Below, in pieces: positions 1 through 7,554 of a stretch of 30,144 nt of DNA (its first letter is position 1; each line of letters starts with the position of its first letter). Source of the stretch: SLQH01 sp964612995. GTDB taxonomy: Bacteria; Planctomycetota; UBA11346. A program made the translations under genes and the position numbers. The notes beneath the pieces are model-generated. The model saw only the letters and a list, made by a program, of their open reading frames with translations. It did no database searches and was not told the DNA's origin. The stretch is from positions 1 through 30,144 of the forward strand of contig CAZTGE010000040.1 of assembly GCA_964612995.1 (NCBI GenBank), in the 5' to 3' direction.

Positions 1-222
1 AACCTTTCGTTCGACAATCAAATCGGCACGAAAGCCTTCATCGAACTGTTTCCCCTCACAGGAAATTGCCACGGCCACCTGTCGTACCACAGAAAGACCT
101 CGTGCTTTCAACTTGTGGGCGAGGGTTACCTCGTAGACCGTCTCAAGCAAACCAGGCCCAAGGTCTTGATGGAGTTCAACTGCGCAGTCCACGATCACAG
201 TACCGATATCATTCTCATCCAT
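1..222 (-). CDS. GxxExxY family protein, 3' end cut by window start
   Basis: Reading the minus strand from an ATG at 222 gives 74 codons, open to the window edge. The N-terminus starts MDENDIGTVIVDC, the signature GLLETVY (residues 24-30) matches the GxxExxY motif that names the family, and FRADLIVERKV follows near the edge. GxxExxY proteins are small (about 125-135 aa) PD-(D/E)xK-like proteins of unknown function. The E-x-K half of the putative nuclease motif would lie outside the window. Upstream are three copies of an 8-bp CGGAG repeat (223-243) that also supply Shine-Dalgarno-like GGAG; as I recall, such leaders are common before these genes. Base composition is visibly less GC-rich than the neighbours, which suggests recent acquisition. 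Family call is firm; function unknown. Confidence 0.88.
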   Translation of the reverse strand, partial: MDENDIGTVIVDCAVELHQDLGPGLLETVYEVTLAHKLKARGLSVVRQVAVAISCEGKQFDEGFRADLIVERKV

Positions 223-245
223 CTCCGTGTCTCCGCGCCTCCGTG
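223..245 (-). repeat. Triple 8-bp CGGAG repeat in GxxExxY leader
   Basis: On the minus strand the sequence directly before the ATG reads as three consecutive CGGAG-containing octamers (CACGGAGG, CGCGGAGA, CACGGAG). The CTCCG cores on the plus strand start at 223, 231 and 239, an exact 8-nt period. The last copy sits where a Shine-Dalgarno would be expected. Confidence 0.7.
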
Positions 246-371
246 AGAGACCTCTTCGGTGATCGAACACGGCGTGGGCGGGACCCGCCTTGGACGGCGG
301 CATGTTCGCTTCCGTGCTTGCCGGCTCTGAGGGCCGCTCGGCTCATCCCGTCGCTGGTGCCGGGTCCACCT

Positions 372-403
372 GTCGTGCGGTGGCCAGCGGGTCACCGCAC
401 GAC
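372..403. terminator. Hairpin downstream of the histidine kinase gene
   Basis: GTCGTGCGGTG (372-382) and CACCGCACGAC (393-403) form a perfect 11-bp stem with a 10-nt loop, 36 nt past the kinase stop codon. No T-tract follows on the minus strand, so it may be a factor-assisted terminator or an RNA-stabilising end. Confidence 0.5.
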
Positions 404-438
404 GGCCTTGATGTCGGTTCGCCGAGTCCCACCCGACC

Positions 439-1872
439 TCACGGCGCTGAGGCGTTCGCTCCAGACGCGGCCGGCCAGTCCAGGACCACCTGGAAGCAGG
501 CCGCCGCGGTCACCGACACCGTGACCGTGGCCGCGTGCGCGGTGGCGATGCGGGCGACCACCGCCAGGCCGAGCCCGGCGTGGGCCGCGGTCTCGCTGCG
601 CGCCGCGTCGGCGCGCCAGAAGGGATCGCAGGCCTGCGGCCGCGGCCCCGGCTCGGCCCCGCTGGCCGGATTGGCGATGGCGATGCGCACCGCCGCCTCG
701 TGCCGGGCGATGTGGACGACCATCGACCCCGCCCCGCTGGCGTGATCCACCGCGTTGCCCAGCAGATTGGCGAACACCGTCTGGGCCAAGGCCGGATCGG
801 CGCGGATGTCGGCATCCTCGTCACCGGTGATGGTCAGGGCGAGGCCGTGCGCCGCGGCGCGTGCGGCCAACGGCGCCCAGGCCGCGGCGACCAGCTCGAC
901 CACTGCGCAGGCCTCGGTGCGCAGGGCCACGGCTGCGGCATCGAAACGGGTCAGCAACAGCAAGCCCTCGAGCCGGCGTTGGAGCACGTCCAACTGCTCG
1001 ACCAGCAATCGGGCCTCGTCCGCGTCCAGACGGCCCTGACTACGCGCGAAACCGACCCGGCTGTGCAGGGCCGCGAGCGGCGTGCGCAGCTCGTGGGCGA
1101 TGTCGGCCAGGGTCCGTCGTTCGCGGCGGCGGGCCGCGGCCAGGCGCTGCAGCAGCGCATCGGTATCGGCACGCAGTTGTTCGAGCTCCTGCGGCAGCCC
1201 CGCCACGCTGAGCTGCGCATCGACATTCTCGGCATCGAGTGCGCCCAGGCCGGCGCGCAGACGCCCGAGCGGCGCGAGCAGGGCGTCGCGCAACCGGCCG
1301 GCGCCGAGCAGGCTCACGGCGACGACCACGCCGCCGACCAGCGCCAACAGCAAGGCGATGGTCCGCAGGTCGCGCTGGAGCTGATCCACCCGCACGGCGA
1401 CCTCGATCCGGGTTCCCGGGGGAATGCGCACCGGTCGCGCGCGACGCCCCGGAGCGTTCCGATCCAACGAGAGGCGGCGGGCGGTGACCCGCCACTCGCC
1501 CCCGCCGGCCTGCATGGCGACCACCGCCCGGGCAGGATCCACCGCCATCTCCAGATCCGGCGCCGCATCCGGCCAGACCGGATTGCTCCGCAGCACCCGC
1601 CCCCCCGGTCCGACCACTCGCAACGCGAACACCCGGGGCGCAGCGGGCAGGCCCTCGCCGACCGCGAGGTCTGCATCCTCGGCGTCACGGCGCAGCAACT
1701 GCCGCACCATGATCGGGTGGCGCGCGAGCATGTCCGCCCGCCGGCGCAGATCGACATCGACCTGCCGCAGCAGCAGGCTGCGCGCCGCGAGCCAACCGAC
1801 ACCCCCCGTGAGTCCGGCGGCGACCACCGCAATGGCGACCAGCGCCCACCAGAAGCGTCGTGCCAGGGTCAT
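439..1872 (-). CDS. Two-component sensor histidine kinase
   Basis: Inner-membrane sensor kinase of 477 aa. TM1 is at about residues 7-32, a periplasmic sensor region of about 135 aa follows, TM2 is at about 170-192, then a HAMP-like linker and a HisKA domain with the phospho-acceptor in LADIAHELRTPL (His260). The HATPase has a clear N box (FANLLGNAVDHA, about 368-379), an F-box-like DPFWRADAAR and a G2-like GLGLAVV. The usual G1 motif DxGxG is not visible; the segment reads IANPASGAEPGP. The ATG overlaps the stop of the upstream response regulator by 4 nt (ATGA), so the pair is translationally coupled. The kinase should phosphorylate that regulator. The stimulus is unknown, and the periplasmic part has no family I recognise. 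Confidence 0.93.
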   Translation of the reverse strand: MTLARRFWWALVAIAVVAAGLTGGVGWLAARSLLLRQVDVDLRRRADMLARHPIMVRQLLRRDAEDADLAVGEGLPAAPRVFALRVVGPGGRVLRSNPVWPDAAPDLEMAVDPARAVVAMQAGGGEWRVTARRLSLDRNAPGRRARPVRIPPGTRIEVAVRVDQLQRDLRTIALLLALVGGVVVAVSLLGAGRLRDALLAPLGRLRAGLGALDAENVDAQLSVAGLPQELEQLRADTDALLQRLAAARRRERRTLADIAHELRTPLAALHSRVGFARSQGRLDADEARLLVEQLDVLQRRLEGLLLLTRFDAAAVALRTEACAVVELVAAAWAPLAARAAAHGLALTITGDEDADIRADPALAQTVFANLLGNAVDHASGAGSMVVHIARHEAAVRIAIANPASGAEPGPRPQACDPFWRADAARSETAAHAGLGLAVVARIATAHAATVTVSVTAAACFQVVLDWPAASGANASAP

Positions 1873-2540
1873 GACGCGTCCAGGACGTAGCCGAGACCGC
1901 GACGGGTGGTCAACAGCCCGGGGGCTCCGGCAGCCGTGAGTTTGCGCCGCACCCGAGCGACGAGCACGTCGAGGACGTTGGAGCTGACATCGCGGGCGAA
2001 ATCATAGCAGTGCTCCCATAGCGCATCGCGACTGACCAGCTGACCACGCGAACGCATCAACAGCTCGAGCAGCTGGTATTCGCGCGCCGTCAGCGGCACG
2101 ACGGTCTGCCCACAGGTCACCGTCTTCGCGGTCTGATCGAGTCGGAGCGGACCACAGGTCAGCACCGGATCGGCCTGGCCCCACGCGCGCCGCACCAGCC
2201 GTCGCAGGCGCGCGAGCAGTTCGGGGACCGCGAAGGGCTTGGTCAGGTAATCGTCGGCCCCGGCATCGAGGCCGACGACGCGATCCTCGACCGTGTCGCA
2301 GGCGGTGAGCAACAAGACGGGCACCGCCGAACCGCCCTCTCGCAGGCGGCGGAGGATGGCCATGCCGTCGAGACCCGGCAGCATGCGATCGAGCACCACC
2401 CCGTCGTAGGTGCCACCGTCGAGGTACCACCAGCCTTCGTCGCCGTCGGCCGCGGCATCGACAGCGTAGCCCTCCGCGCGCAGACCGCCGACGAGCGATT
2501 CGCGCAAAGGCGCATAGTCCTCGATCACCAGGATCCTCAT
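1869..2540 (-). CDS. OmpR-family response regulator
   Basis: DNA-binding response regulator, 223 aa, the normal length for OmpR/PhoB types. The receiver domain (1-115) has the acidic pair E7/D8, the phospho-acceptor D51 (VVLDRMLPG), T79 and K101 (LTKPF). A winged-helix effector spans about 126-220, ending in TTRRGLGYVL, which is typical of the wing. It is transcribed before the kinase and overlaps it by ATGA. The EF-hand gene lies 115 nt upstream on the same strand and could be in the same unit or a target. The ribosome site before the ATG is weak. No operator was identified. Confidence 0.95.
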   Translation of the reverse strand: MRILVIEDYAPLRESLVGGLRAEGYAVDAAADGDEGWWYLDGGTYDGVVLDRMLPGLDGMAILRRLREGGSAVPVLLLTACDTVEDRVVGLDAGADDYLTKPFAVPELLARLRRLVRRAWGQADPVLTCGPLRLDQTAKTVTCGQTVVPLTAREYQLLELLMRSRGQLVSRDALWEHCYDFARDVSSNVLDVLVARVRRKLTAAGAPGLLTTRRGLGYVLDAS

Positions 2541-2655
2541 CGCCGGCCAGCATCCCGGCTGGATCGCCTTGCGGCAAGCGGCACCGGCGCCGGCGGTCGC
2601 AGGGCGGTGATCGTATCGCCCCCCTGCAACCGGTTCCCGACCACGATCGAAGGCC

Positions 2656-3246
2656 TCAGCCCTCGCCCTCCGGACCTGCGCCCCGGCCCTGGCGATGCCG
2701 GCGCCTGGCTCGCCGTGCGGCGCGCAACTCGGCCGGGCTCAAACCGCCGCTACCGTCGGTGTCCGCCCGGGCGAACCGCTCGGCCGGAGTCCCGCGCCGG
2801 CGTCGCGCCCGCCGCTCGCCCGCGTCGCCGGCATCCGCATCGTCACCGCGGCCCTCCCGGCGCCCGGCCCGATGGGCCTGGAATTCGGCGAGTGAGATCT
2901 CGCCGTCACCGTCCGCGTCGAGATGTTTGAAATGGAGCCGGAACAGGCGTCGGCCGAAACCGGCGAACTCCTCGGCGTTGAGTTCGCCGTCGCCGTCGGT
3001 GTCGGCCGCGGCGAAGACTTCTTTCCAGGCAGCGGGATGCTGGGGTCGCCGCTGGCGCCGCCGAGCCGCGGTCTGAAGCTCCGCGAGGCTGATGCCGCCG
3101 CTGGCGTCGGCGTCCAGCCGCGCGAGCGCGCGCGGGCGCTGCAAGCGGCGCGCGCCAGCATCGGGCTCCGACTGTTCGGTCGCCATGAGCGGCAACGCGA
3201 TCAGCCCGGTGCAAGCAGTGGCGATGATGGTGGGAATCAGACGCAT
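2656..3246 (-). CDS. Secreted EF-hand calcium-binding protein
   Basis: 196 aa from the ATG at 3246, chosen because GGAGAGGAG lies just upstream and the protein then begins with a signal peptide (MRLIPTIIATACTGLIALPLMA). The in-frame extension to 3450 is Arg/Pro-rich and lacks both. Four EF-hand loops are visible: DADASGGISLAEL (about 45-57), DTDGDGELNAEEF (82-94), DADGDGEISLAEF (110-122) and DTDGSGGLSPAEL (162-174), joined by Arg-rich linkers. Loops 2 and 3 keep all calcium ligands; loops 1 and 4 have Gly at the sixth or seventh positions and may bind less tightly. Such exported EF-hand proteins are abundant in planctomycetes. The role is probably periplasmic calcium binding; the partner is unknown. 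Confidence 0.9.
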   Translation of the reverse strand: MRLIPTIIATACTGLIALPLMATEQSEPDAGARRLQRPRALARLDADASGGISLAELQTAARRRQRRPQHPAAWKEVFAAADTDGDGELNAEEFAGFGRRLFRLHFKHLDADGDGEISLAEFQAHRAGRREGRGDDADAGDAGERRARRRRGTPAERFARADTDGSGGLSPAELRAARRARRRHRQGRGAGPEGEG

Positions 3247-3453
3247 GGTAAGCTCCTCTCCGTCTGGTGGTGTGCCCCAGCTTAGCGCACCCACCTGACA
3301 CCAACCTGAACGCCGACCATGCCCTCGCTCATGCCTTCGGCGATGCCGGCAGCCGGCCTCCAGCACTCGCGCTCGCCGGCCGCGATCGACGCGGCGCGCT
3401 GGCGGAGGCACCGACGGGCATCGCGCAGGCGCCGTTCCCGGATCCAGCACAAC

Positions 3454-3488
3454 GCGAAACGGGCAGGCCGTGTGGCCTGCCCGTTCGC
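3454..3488. terminator. Strong hairpin terminator of the 3514-3918 gene
   Basis: Arms 3454-3469 (GCGAAACGGGCAGGCC) and 3474-3488 (GGCCTGCCCGTTCGC) pair over about 15 bp with one bulged A and a GTGT loop. It lies 26 nt after the minus-strand stop. There is only a weak T stretch after it. Confidence 0.6.
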
Positions 3489-3513
3489 ATGGTTCTGTCG
3501 TGGGCGCAAGCGA

Positions 3514-3918
3514 TCAGCGCTTGGCTGCTCCGGCAGTGGAGAGGCATTCGTTCGCTGCGATGAAATCGCGGGTCTTGGGCTCGACATCGGCGGTGGTGAC
3601 CAACCAGCCGGTGACCTTCTGCCCGGGGTACTTCGCCTGCAGCTTCTCACGCATGTCCATGAAGGCCTTGCCGTCCTTCATGCCGACCCGGGCACCGCGA
3701 CGCTTGATGTCGACGAACCAGACGTCCTTGCGACCGCGGGCGAGCACGATGCGGCCGCTGCCCTCGATGCCGAAATTCTTGGCCGGAACCGCCTCGACGC
3801 TCTGGAAGACGGGCAGCCGGGTCTCCTCTTCCCGGTTGACGATCCTGCCCGACAGCGGGTGGCCCGCCCGCAACAGTCGGATAATGGCTTCTTCGGTGGC
3901 TCGCACAGCTACGCGCAT
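3514..3918 (-). CDS. Small protein of unknown function
   Basis: 134 aa from the ATG at 3918, which has GAGGAG six nt upstream; an in-frame ATG at 3945 lacks a ribosome site. I do not recognise the family. It is soluble, with a basic N-terminal helix (MRVAVRATEEAIIRLLRAG), then a predicted alpha/beta core in which VWFVDIKRR (D70, K72) resembles the D-x-K strand of PD-(D/E)xK folds, though no complete nuclease motif is evident. The tail ends TAGAAKR. It is a free-standing gene with its own terminator. The 5' leader contains a stem-loop at about 3951-3980 (GGGGC/GCCCC outer, CGATC/GATCG inner arms). Coding status is good; function unknown. Confidence 0.7.
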   Translation of the reverse strand: MRVAVRATEEAIIRLLRAGHPLSGRIVNREEETRLPVFQSVEAVPAKNFGIEGSGRIVLARGRKDVWFVDIKRRGARVGMKDGKAFMDMREKLQAKYPGQKVTGWLVTTADVEPKTRDFIAANECLSTAGAAKR

Positions 3919-4111
3919 GGACACTCCTCGGTATGGAAGGATCAAAGCGGGGCCCGATCACAGAGATCGGAGTGCCCCTCGAAATGGTCCCCCAGTCTAG
4001 CAACAAGTGCCCAAAAAGCAAGCAAATCGTGGTCGACATGCCTCGCCCGATCCATATAGGGCCGGGCTGGCGGTGGGCGGAGCGCCACCGGGCAGCAGCC
4101 GTCAATCACAT

Positions 4112-4140
4112 CTCAAGTCAATGACAGACAATGACTTGAG
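4112..4140. terminator. trpD terminator hairpin
   Basis: CTCAAGTCA (4112-4120) and TGACTTGAG (4132-4140) form a 9-bp stem with an 11-nt loop directly after the trpD stop. A second palindrome, ATGACT-TG-AGTCAT (4131-4144), overlaps the stop codon. The AT-rich stem is unusual in this GC-rich window. Confidence 0.55.
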
Positions 4141-5169
4141 TCATGATGTGAGTTCCTCGGCCCGACTCCGGTAGGCATTGAAGCGCTCGCGCACCGCTCC
4201 ACTATCGAACAACTCCCTGGCCAACTCATAGCCGAGGCCGTGGTAGCGCACCGGCTTCGATCGCCACAGGTCCAGGGCGATCCCGACGTTGACACAGACC
4301 ATCTCGTAGATGGGGCCGCGTTCACGGCCGTCGATCAGATCGTGGAAGACCGTGACGTTGACGTCGGCGTCGCCGTTGGGCAGCACGTCGTAATCGCAGG
4401 TCGCCTCGACCGGCGGTTCGAGCACCCCTTCGGCGCTGCCGTGCGGGGTCACGTGGATGTAGTGGGTCGGACCGCTGACCGAGACCTCGTCGATGCCCGG
4501 CATCCCGGAGACGACCAGCGCCCGTTCCAGGCCCAAGGCCTCCGCCGCGCCGGCGACCAGACGGGCCTGATCGAGGCTCACCGCACCGAGCAACTGGCGC
4601 GTGACCACCGCCGGGTTGGCCAGGGGCGCGGCGAGGTTGAACACCGTGCGCCGGCCGGCGGCCTTGCGATAGCGCACCACCTTGCCCACCGCCGGGTGAT
4701 GCGTGCGCGCATAGATGAAGCACAGGCCGAGCTCACGCTGCAGCTGGGTCAGAACGGCATCGGGCACCTCGATCGGGATCCCCAGGCGCTCGAGCAGGTC
4801 GAAACTGCCGTTGGGCCGACGCGAACCGCGGTTGCCGTGCTTGGCCACCGGCACGCCGGCCGCGGCGAGCGCAAAGGCGGCGGTGGTGCTGATGTTGAAG
4901 CGCGAGAGCTTGGAGCCGCCGGTGCCGACCACGTCGAAACAGGGGCGGTCCACGCTGACCTTGATCGAACGCTGACGCAGGTTGCGGACGAAGGCCGCGA
5001 CCTCCCGCGGGGTCTCACCGCGTTCGGCCAGGGTCACCAGCAATTCCGCTCCACGCGCATCGCTCAGGCGACCGTCGATGAGCAGTTCGAGGAACTCGTC
5101 GACCTGATCCGCGTCCATTCCTTCGGAGGCGGCGGCGAGTTCGAGGGCGGCTTGAAAACGCAAGGCCAT
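4141..5169 (-). CDS. trpD: Anthranilate phosphoribosyltransferase (divergent)
   Basis: 342 aa, the usual length for TrpD, which transfers phosphoribose from PRPP to anthranilate in tryptophan synthesis. The helical N-domain has AELLVTLAERGET. The PRPP region is GTGGSKLSRFNIST (82-95), KHGNR (110-114) is intact, ARTHHPAVGKV is the anthranilate loop, TVFNLAAPLANP is conserved, and the Mg-binding pair is D227-E228 (GIDEVS). Deviations: GTGGD reads GTGGS, and the SS-x-SGSAD segment reads SRRPNGSFDL. The start has GGGAGAAG upstream. It is separate from trpC-trpF about 9 kb away. A paralogous TrpD-like transferase is the main alternative. Confidence 0.83.
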   Translation of the reverse strand: MALRFQAALELAAASEGMDADQVDEFLELLIDGRLSDARGAELLVTLAERGETPREVAAFVRNLRQRSIKVSVDRPCFDVVGTGGSKLSRFNISTTAAFALAAAGVPVAKHGNRGSRRPNGSFDLLERLGIPIEVPDAVLTQLQRELGLCFIYARTHHPAVGKVVRYRKAAGRRTVFNLAAPLANPAVVTRQLLGAVSLDQARLVAGAAEALGLERALVVSGMPGIDEVSVSGPTHYIHVTPHGSAEGVLEPPVEATCDYDVLPNGDADVNVTVFHDLIDGRERGPIYEMVCVNVGIALDLWRSKPVRYHGLGYELARELFDSGAVRERFNAYRSRAEELTS

Positions 5170-5214
5170 GGTCTTCTCCCGGCGCCGGCAGCCCCGCCAG
5201 CGCCTGTGGTCTGC

Positions 5215-5243
5215 ATACTACGTCCGGCGCGCATGGATCCGAA
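5215..5243 (-). promoter_or_regulatory. Possible sigma70 promoter for trpD
   Basis: On the minus strand TTCGGA (5238-5243), a 17-nt spacer and TAGTAT (5215-5220) stand about 45 nt before the trpD ATG. The -10 matches 4 of 6 consensus bases and the -35 only 3, so this is tentative. Confidence 0.25.
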
Positions 5244-5281
5244 GGCAATCGGACCGCGAATGCGGAACTGTACGCCTGGGT

Positions 5282-6097
5282 CTATTCTCCGGTCTGGGGC
5301 TCCGCCCACGCGAACATGCGGTCTGGGATCGACTCGGGAAAAGTCAATTCGGTGACCACGATCTCGCGGATGTTGTCATTGGCATTGCGTATACGCATCG
5401 CCACCGGCTTGTGCTTGAGGTCGAATTCGAGCCGCACCGTCTTGAGGTGCTCCTTGACCTCGGCCCGGCGCGCCGCCAACTCGACCACCGCGCGGGTCGC
5501 GGGGCTGAGGCAGCCATCTGCCGCTCCGTCTCCGGCCGGTGGCTCGACGGCGCGCGCGGTCATGGTGAAGTCCTCACGCAGACTGGCGTGCTCCATGCGG
5601 AAGAACGCGTTGATGCGGTCGAACAAGCCGTCTTCGTCCGCGTCCGGATCCACCGGGTCCTTGTCGACCAGCGGGGCCTCATCGGCGAAATCCTGCTGCA
5701 CATGCCAGGTCCACTCGCCGTTGCCGATGAACCACTCGCGGCTCTCCGGGTCGTCCTCGGGGCGGAATTCCAGGTGATACGAATCGGGGGCGCGGAGGTA
5801 GAAGATCACCAACGAGGTCTTGGGCTCACTCAGGGAATCGTCGGGGCGCAGGACGCGCATGCGCAACGCGCCCTGCATCGCCGTCCGGTCCTGCTGCGCG
5901 GTGACGATCGCACGCAGCAGGGGATCCTCGATCGCGTCCTCGTCGACGACGTCCTCGTCGACGGGGACATCCTGCGACTGATCGACGGGCTCGTCTGCGC
6001 CGGTGGCGACATCCGTATCCTCGGCCGCGCACGCCCTGCCACAGCTGGAACACGCCAGCCAGGCCAGAATCGCCATCAACGCCATCACACGGGTCAT
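5282..6097 (-). CDS. Secreted LolA-like protein
   Basis: 271 aa from the ATG at 6097, which has GAGGAGGGGG upstream and starts a signal peptide (MTRVMALMAILAWLA...CAA). Longer in-frame starts overlap the divergent DJ-1 gene and are unlikely. An acidic low-complexity stretch (about 27-58) follows the signal. The rest looks like a LolA/LolB-type half-barrel: SLVIFYLRAPDSYHLEF (95-111), WFIGNGEWTWHVQQ (122-135), then near the C-terminus VRLEFDLKHKPVAMRI and IVVTEL. LolA-type proteins carry lipoproteins across the periplasm; planctomycete relatives are often of unknown cargo. Two Cys near the cleavage site do not form a good lipobox. The family call rests on pattern, not on an alignment. Confidence 0.55.
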   Translation of the reverse strand: MTRVMALMAILAWLACSSCGRACAAEDTDVATGADEPVDQSQDVPVDEDVVDEDAIEDPLLRAIVTAQQDRTAMQGALRMRVLRPDDSLSEPKTSLVIFYLRAPDSYHLEFRPEDDPESREWFIGNGEWTWHVQQDFADEAPLVDKDPVDPDADEDGLFDRINAFFRMEHASLREDFTMTARAVEPPAGDGAADGCLSPATRAVVELAARRAEVKEHLKTVRLEFDLKHKPVAMRIRNANDNIREIVVTELTFPESIPDRMFAWAEPQTGE

Positions 6098-6130
6098 ACC
6101 CCCTCCTCGCCGGCGACGGGTGTCGCTCGC

Positions 6131-6157
6131 TTGCACCCCAAGCCCCGGAAAGATAAT
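6131..6157 (+). promoter_or_regulatory. Possible promoter of the DJ-1/coaD operon
   Basis: TTGCAC (6131-6136) and GATAAT (6152-6157) with a 15-nt spacer lie about 70 nt before the first ATG of the plus-strand operon. The -10 is good (5 of 6), but the spacer is short and the -35 weak. The region is divergent with the LolA-like gene. Confidence 0.3.
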
Positions 6158-6226
6158 CATCAGGCAGCGGTCGCCTGGGGCAAACCATAGGTACGCAGCC
6201 CTTGACCGCTGGATGGAAGGGAGTCC

Positions 6227-6802
6227 ATGGCGCGTGTCCTCGTAGCTCTCGCACCAGGAGCCGAAGAGATCGAGACCATGGGCGTGGCCGACACTCTGGT
6301 CCGCGCCGGTTGCACGGTGACCATCGCCGCAGCGGCCCCCACGTTGACGCTGCGCGGCAGCCGCGACCTGCCGCTCGCCGCGGACACGCTGCTCGCCGAT
6401 CTCGCCAGCGAGACCTTCGACTGCCTGTTCTGCCCCGGCGGCATGGGCAGCGCCGAGCACTGCCAGGCCGACCCGCTGATCCAGGACCTGCTCGAACGGC
6501 AATTGGCCGGACCCGGCTTGCTGGCCCTGATCTGTGCCTGCCCCATCGCGCTGCTGCCGCGCGCGCTATGCACCGGGCGCCGTCTGACCTGCTATCCGGC
6601 TCTGCGCGATCGCTTCGCCGATCAGGCGCAGTGGATCGATGCCCCGGTGGTGGTCGACGGCAACCTGATCACCAGCCAGGGCCCGGGCACGACGATCCAT
6701 CTCGGCCTGGAGCTGGCCCGGCAGCTGGTCGACGAGGCGACGGCCGACTCCGTCGCCGCCGCGATGCTGGTCGAACCTCTCAGCGCAAGGAGCGCCCCAT
6801 GA
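6227..6802 (+). CDS. DJ-1/PfpI family protein
   Basis: 191 aa, the family's usual length. Members are glyoxalases, deglycase or chaperone-like proteins and proteases sharing a flavodoxin-like fold. The conserved Glu is in GAEEIET (E16, equivalent to human DJ-1 E18). The nucleophile elbow is LICACPIALL, where C103 aligns with DJ-1 C106. The residue two positions on, Gly in the standard ICAGP motif, is a second Cys (C105). CYPALRD and SQGPGTTIHLGLELA are also typical. The ATG is preceded by GGAAGGGAG. It is the first gene of a four-gene operon and overlaps the next by ATGA. The biochemical activity cannot be told from sequence. Confidence 0.9.
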   Translation: MARVLVALAPGAEEIETMGVADTLVRAGCTVTIAAAAPTLTLRGSRDLPLAADTLLADLASETFDCLFCPGGMGSAEHCQADPLIQDLLERQLAGPGLLALICACPIALLPRALCTGRRLTCYPALRDRFADQAQWIDAPVVVDGNLITSQGPGTTIHLGLELARQLVDEATADSVAAAMLVEPLSARSAP

Positions 6803-7554
6803 GCCGCATCACATCCCGCCTGGTCCTCGCCGCGCTGCTCTGCTGCTGCCTCGCCCCGGCCGTCGCCGCCGACCACAGCGACATCGCGGCCCAGCTGAGC
6901 GCCGCGCTCGCCGACACCGACGCCCAGGCCAAGCAACGGGCGATCGCCCGCGTGCGCAGCATCCCCGACAAGGAGGTCGCCTTTCCGCTGCTTATCCGCG
7001 CCGCGGGAGACCGTCAGGCGCGCAGCGTGGCACTGAAGGCGCTCGCCGGCCTCGCCGGGGTCTCGCCACGCAGCCGCCCCGACACCCATGGCAACGTCGG
7101 CCCCGGCTACCCCGGCCACCCGAAACAGAACACCGCCGCCGGCTGGCAATCCTGGTTCAGCCAGTGGAAGAAGGAGCAGGACGAGAAGGAGCGTCTGGCC
7201 GAACTGCAGAAGCAGCTCGAAGAGGCCGCGGCCAAGGAGGAGGAGAAGGCAAAAGCCGAAGCGGAGGGCGAGGTGGCTGACGCCGACGCCGACGCCGAGA
7301 ACGACGATGCTGACGGCGAACAGCTGGCCGAAGAAGCAGAGCCCGTGGCCCGGCCCCCGTCGCCCGAGGATCGCCATGGCAAGCTCGATCGGATCATCCT
7401 CAAGCGCGGCGGCATCCGCATGGGCTACATCGTGACCAAGCGCCAGGACCTGCAGGGCAACATCACCAGCATCGTCCTCGCCCATCGCGACGGCGGCGGG
7501 CGCGAGGTCCTGGACATGGCGCTGATCGCCCGCATCGAAGAGGACATCCGCTGA
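6799..7554 (+). CDS. Secreted coiled-coil protein of unknown function
   Basis: 251 aa from the ATG at 6799 (AAGGAG upstream, ATGA overlap with the DJ-1 stop). Signal peptide 1-24 (LVLAALLCCCLAPAVAA). Residues 25-90 are helical and resemble a HEAT-like pair (DTDAQAKQRAIARVRSIPDKE, then ARSVALKALAGLAG). WQSWFSQWKKEQDEKERL leads into a charged coiled coil (about 125-155), then an acidic Ala/Asp/Glu stretch (about 156-182). A C-terminal beta-rich segment follows (DRIILKRGGIRMGYIVTKR...ALIARIEEDI). I do not recognise a family for the whole. The architecture suggests a periplasmic or envelope protein; the C-terminal strand pattern recalls small beta-barrel domains. Genuine gene by signal peptide, coupling and composition. 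Confidence 0.75.
   Translation: MSRITSRLVLAALLCCCLAPAVAADHSDIAAQLSAALADTDAQAKQRAIARVRSIPDKEVAFPLLIRAAGDRQARSVALKALAGLAGVSPRSRPDTHGNVGPGYPGHPKQNTAAGWQSWFSQWKKEQDEKERLAELQKQLEEAAAKEEEKAKAEAEGEVADADADAENDDADGEQLAEEAEPVARPPSPEDRHGKLDRIILKRGGIRMGYIVTKRQDLQGNITSIVLAHRDGGGREVLDMALIARIEEDIR

Noticed and set aside
535..1890. 451-codon open frame on the plus strand
   Set aside because: It lies antisense to the histidine kinase, is Arg/Gln/Gly-rich without domains, and follows third-position GC bias.
3247..3450. N-terminal extension of the EF-hand protein
   Set aside because: The extension is Arg/Pro-rich and would bury the signal peptide. GGAGAGGAG lies directly before the ATG at 3246.
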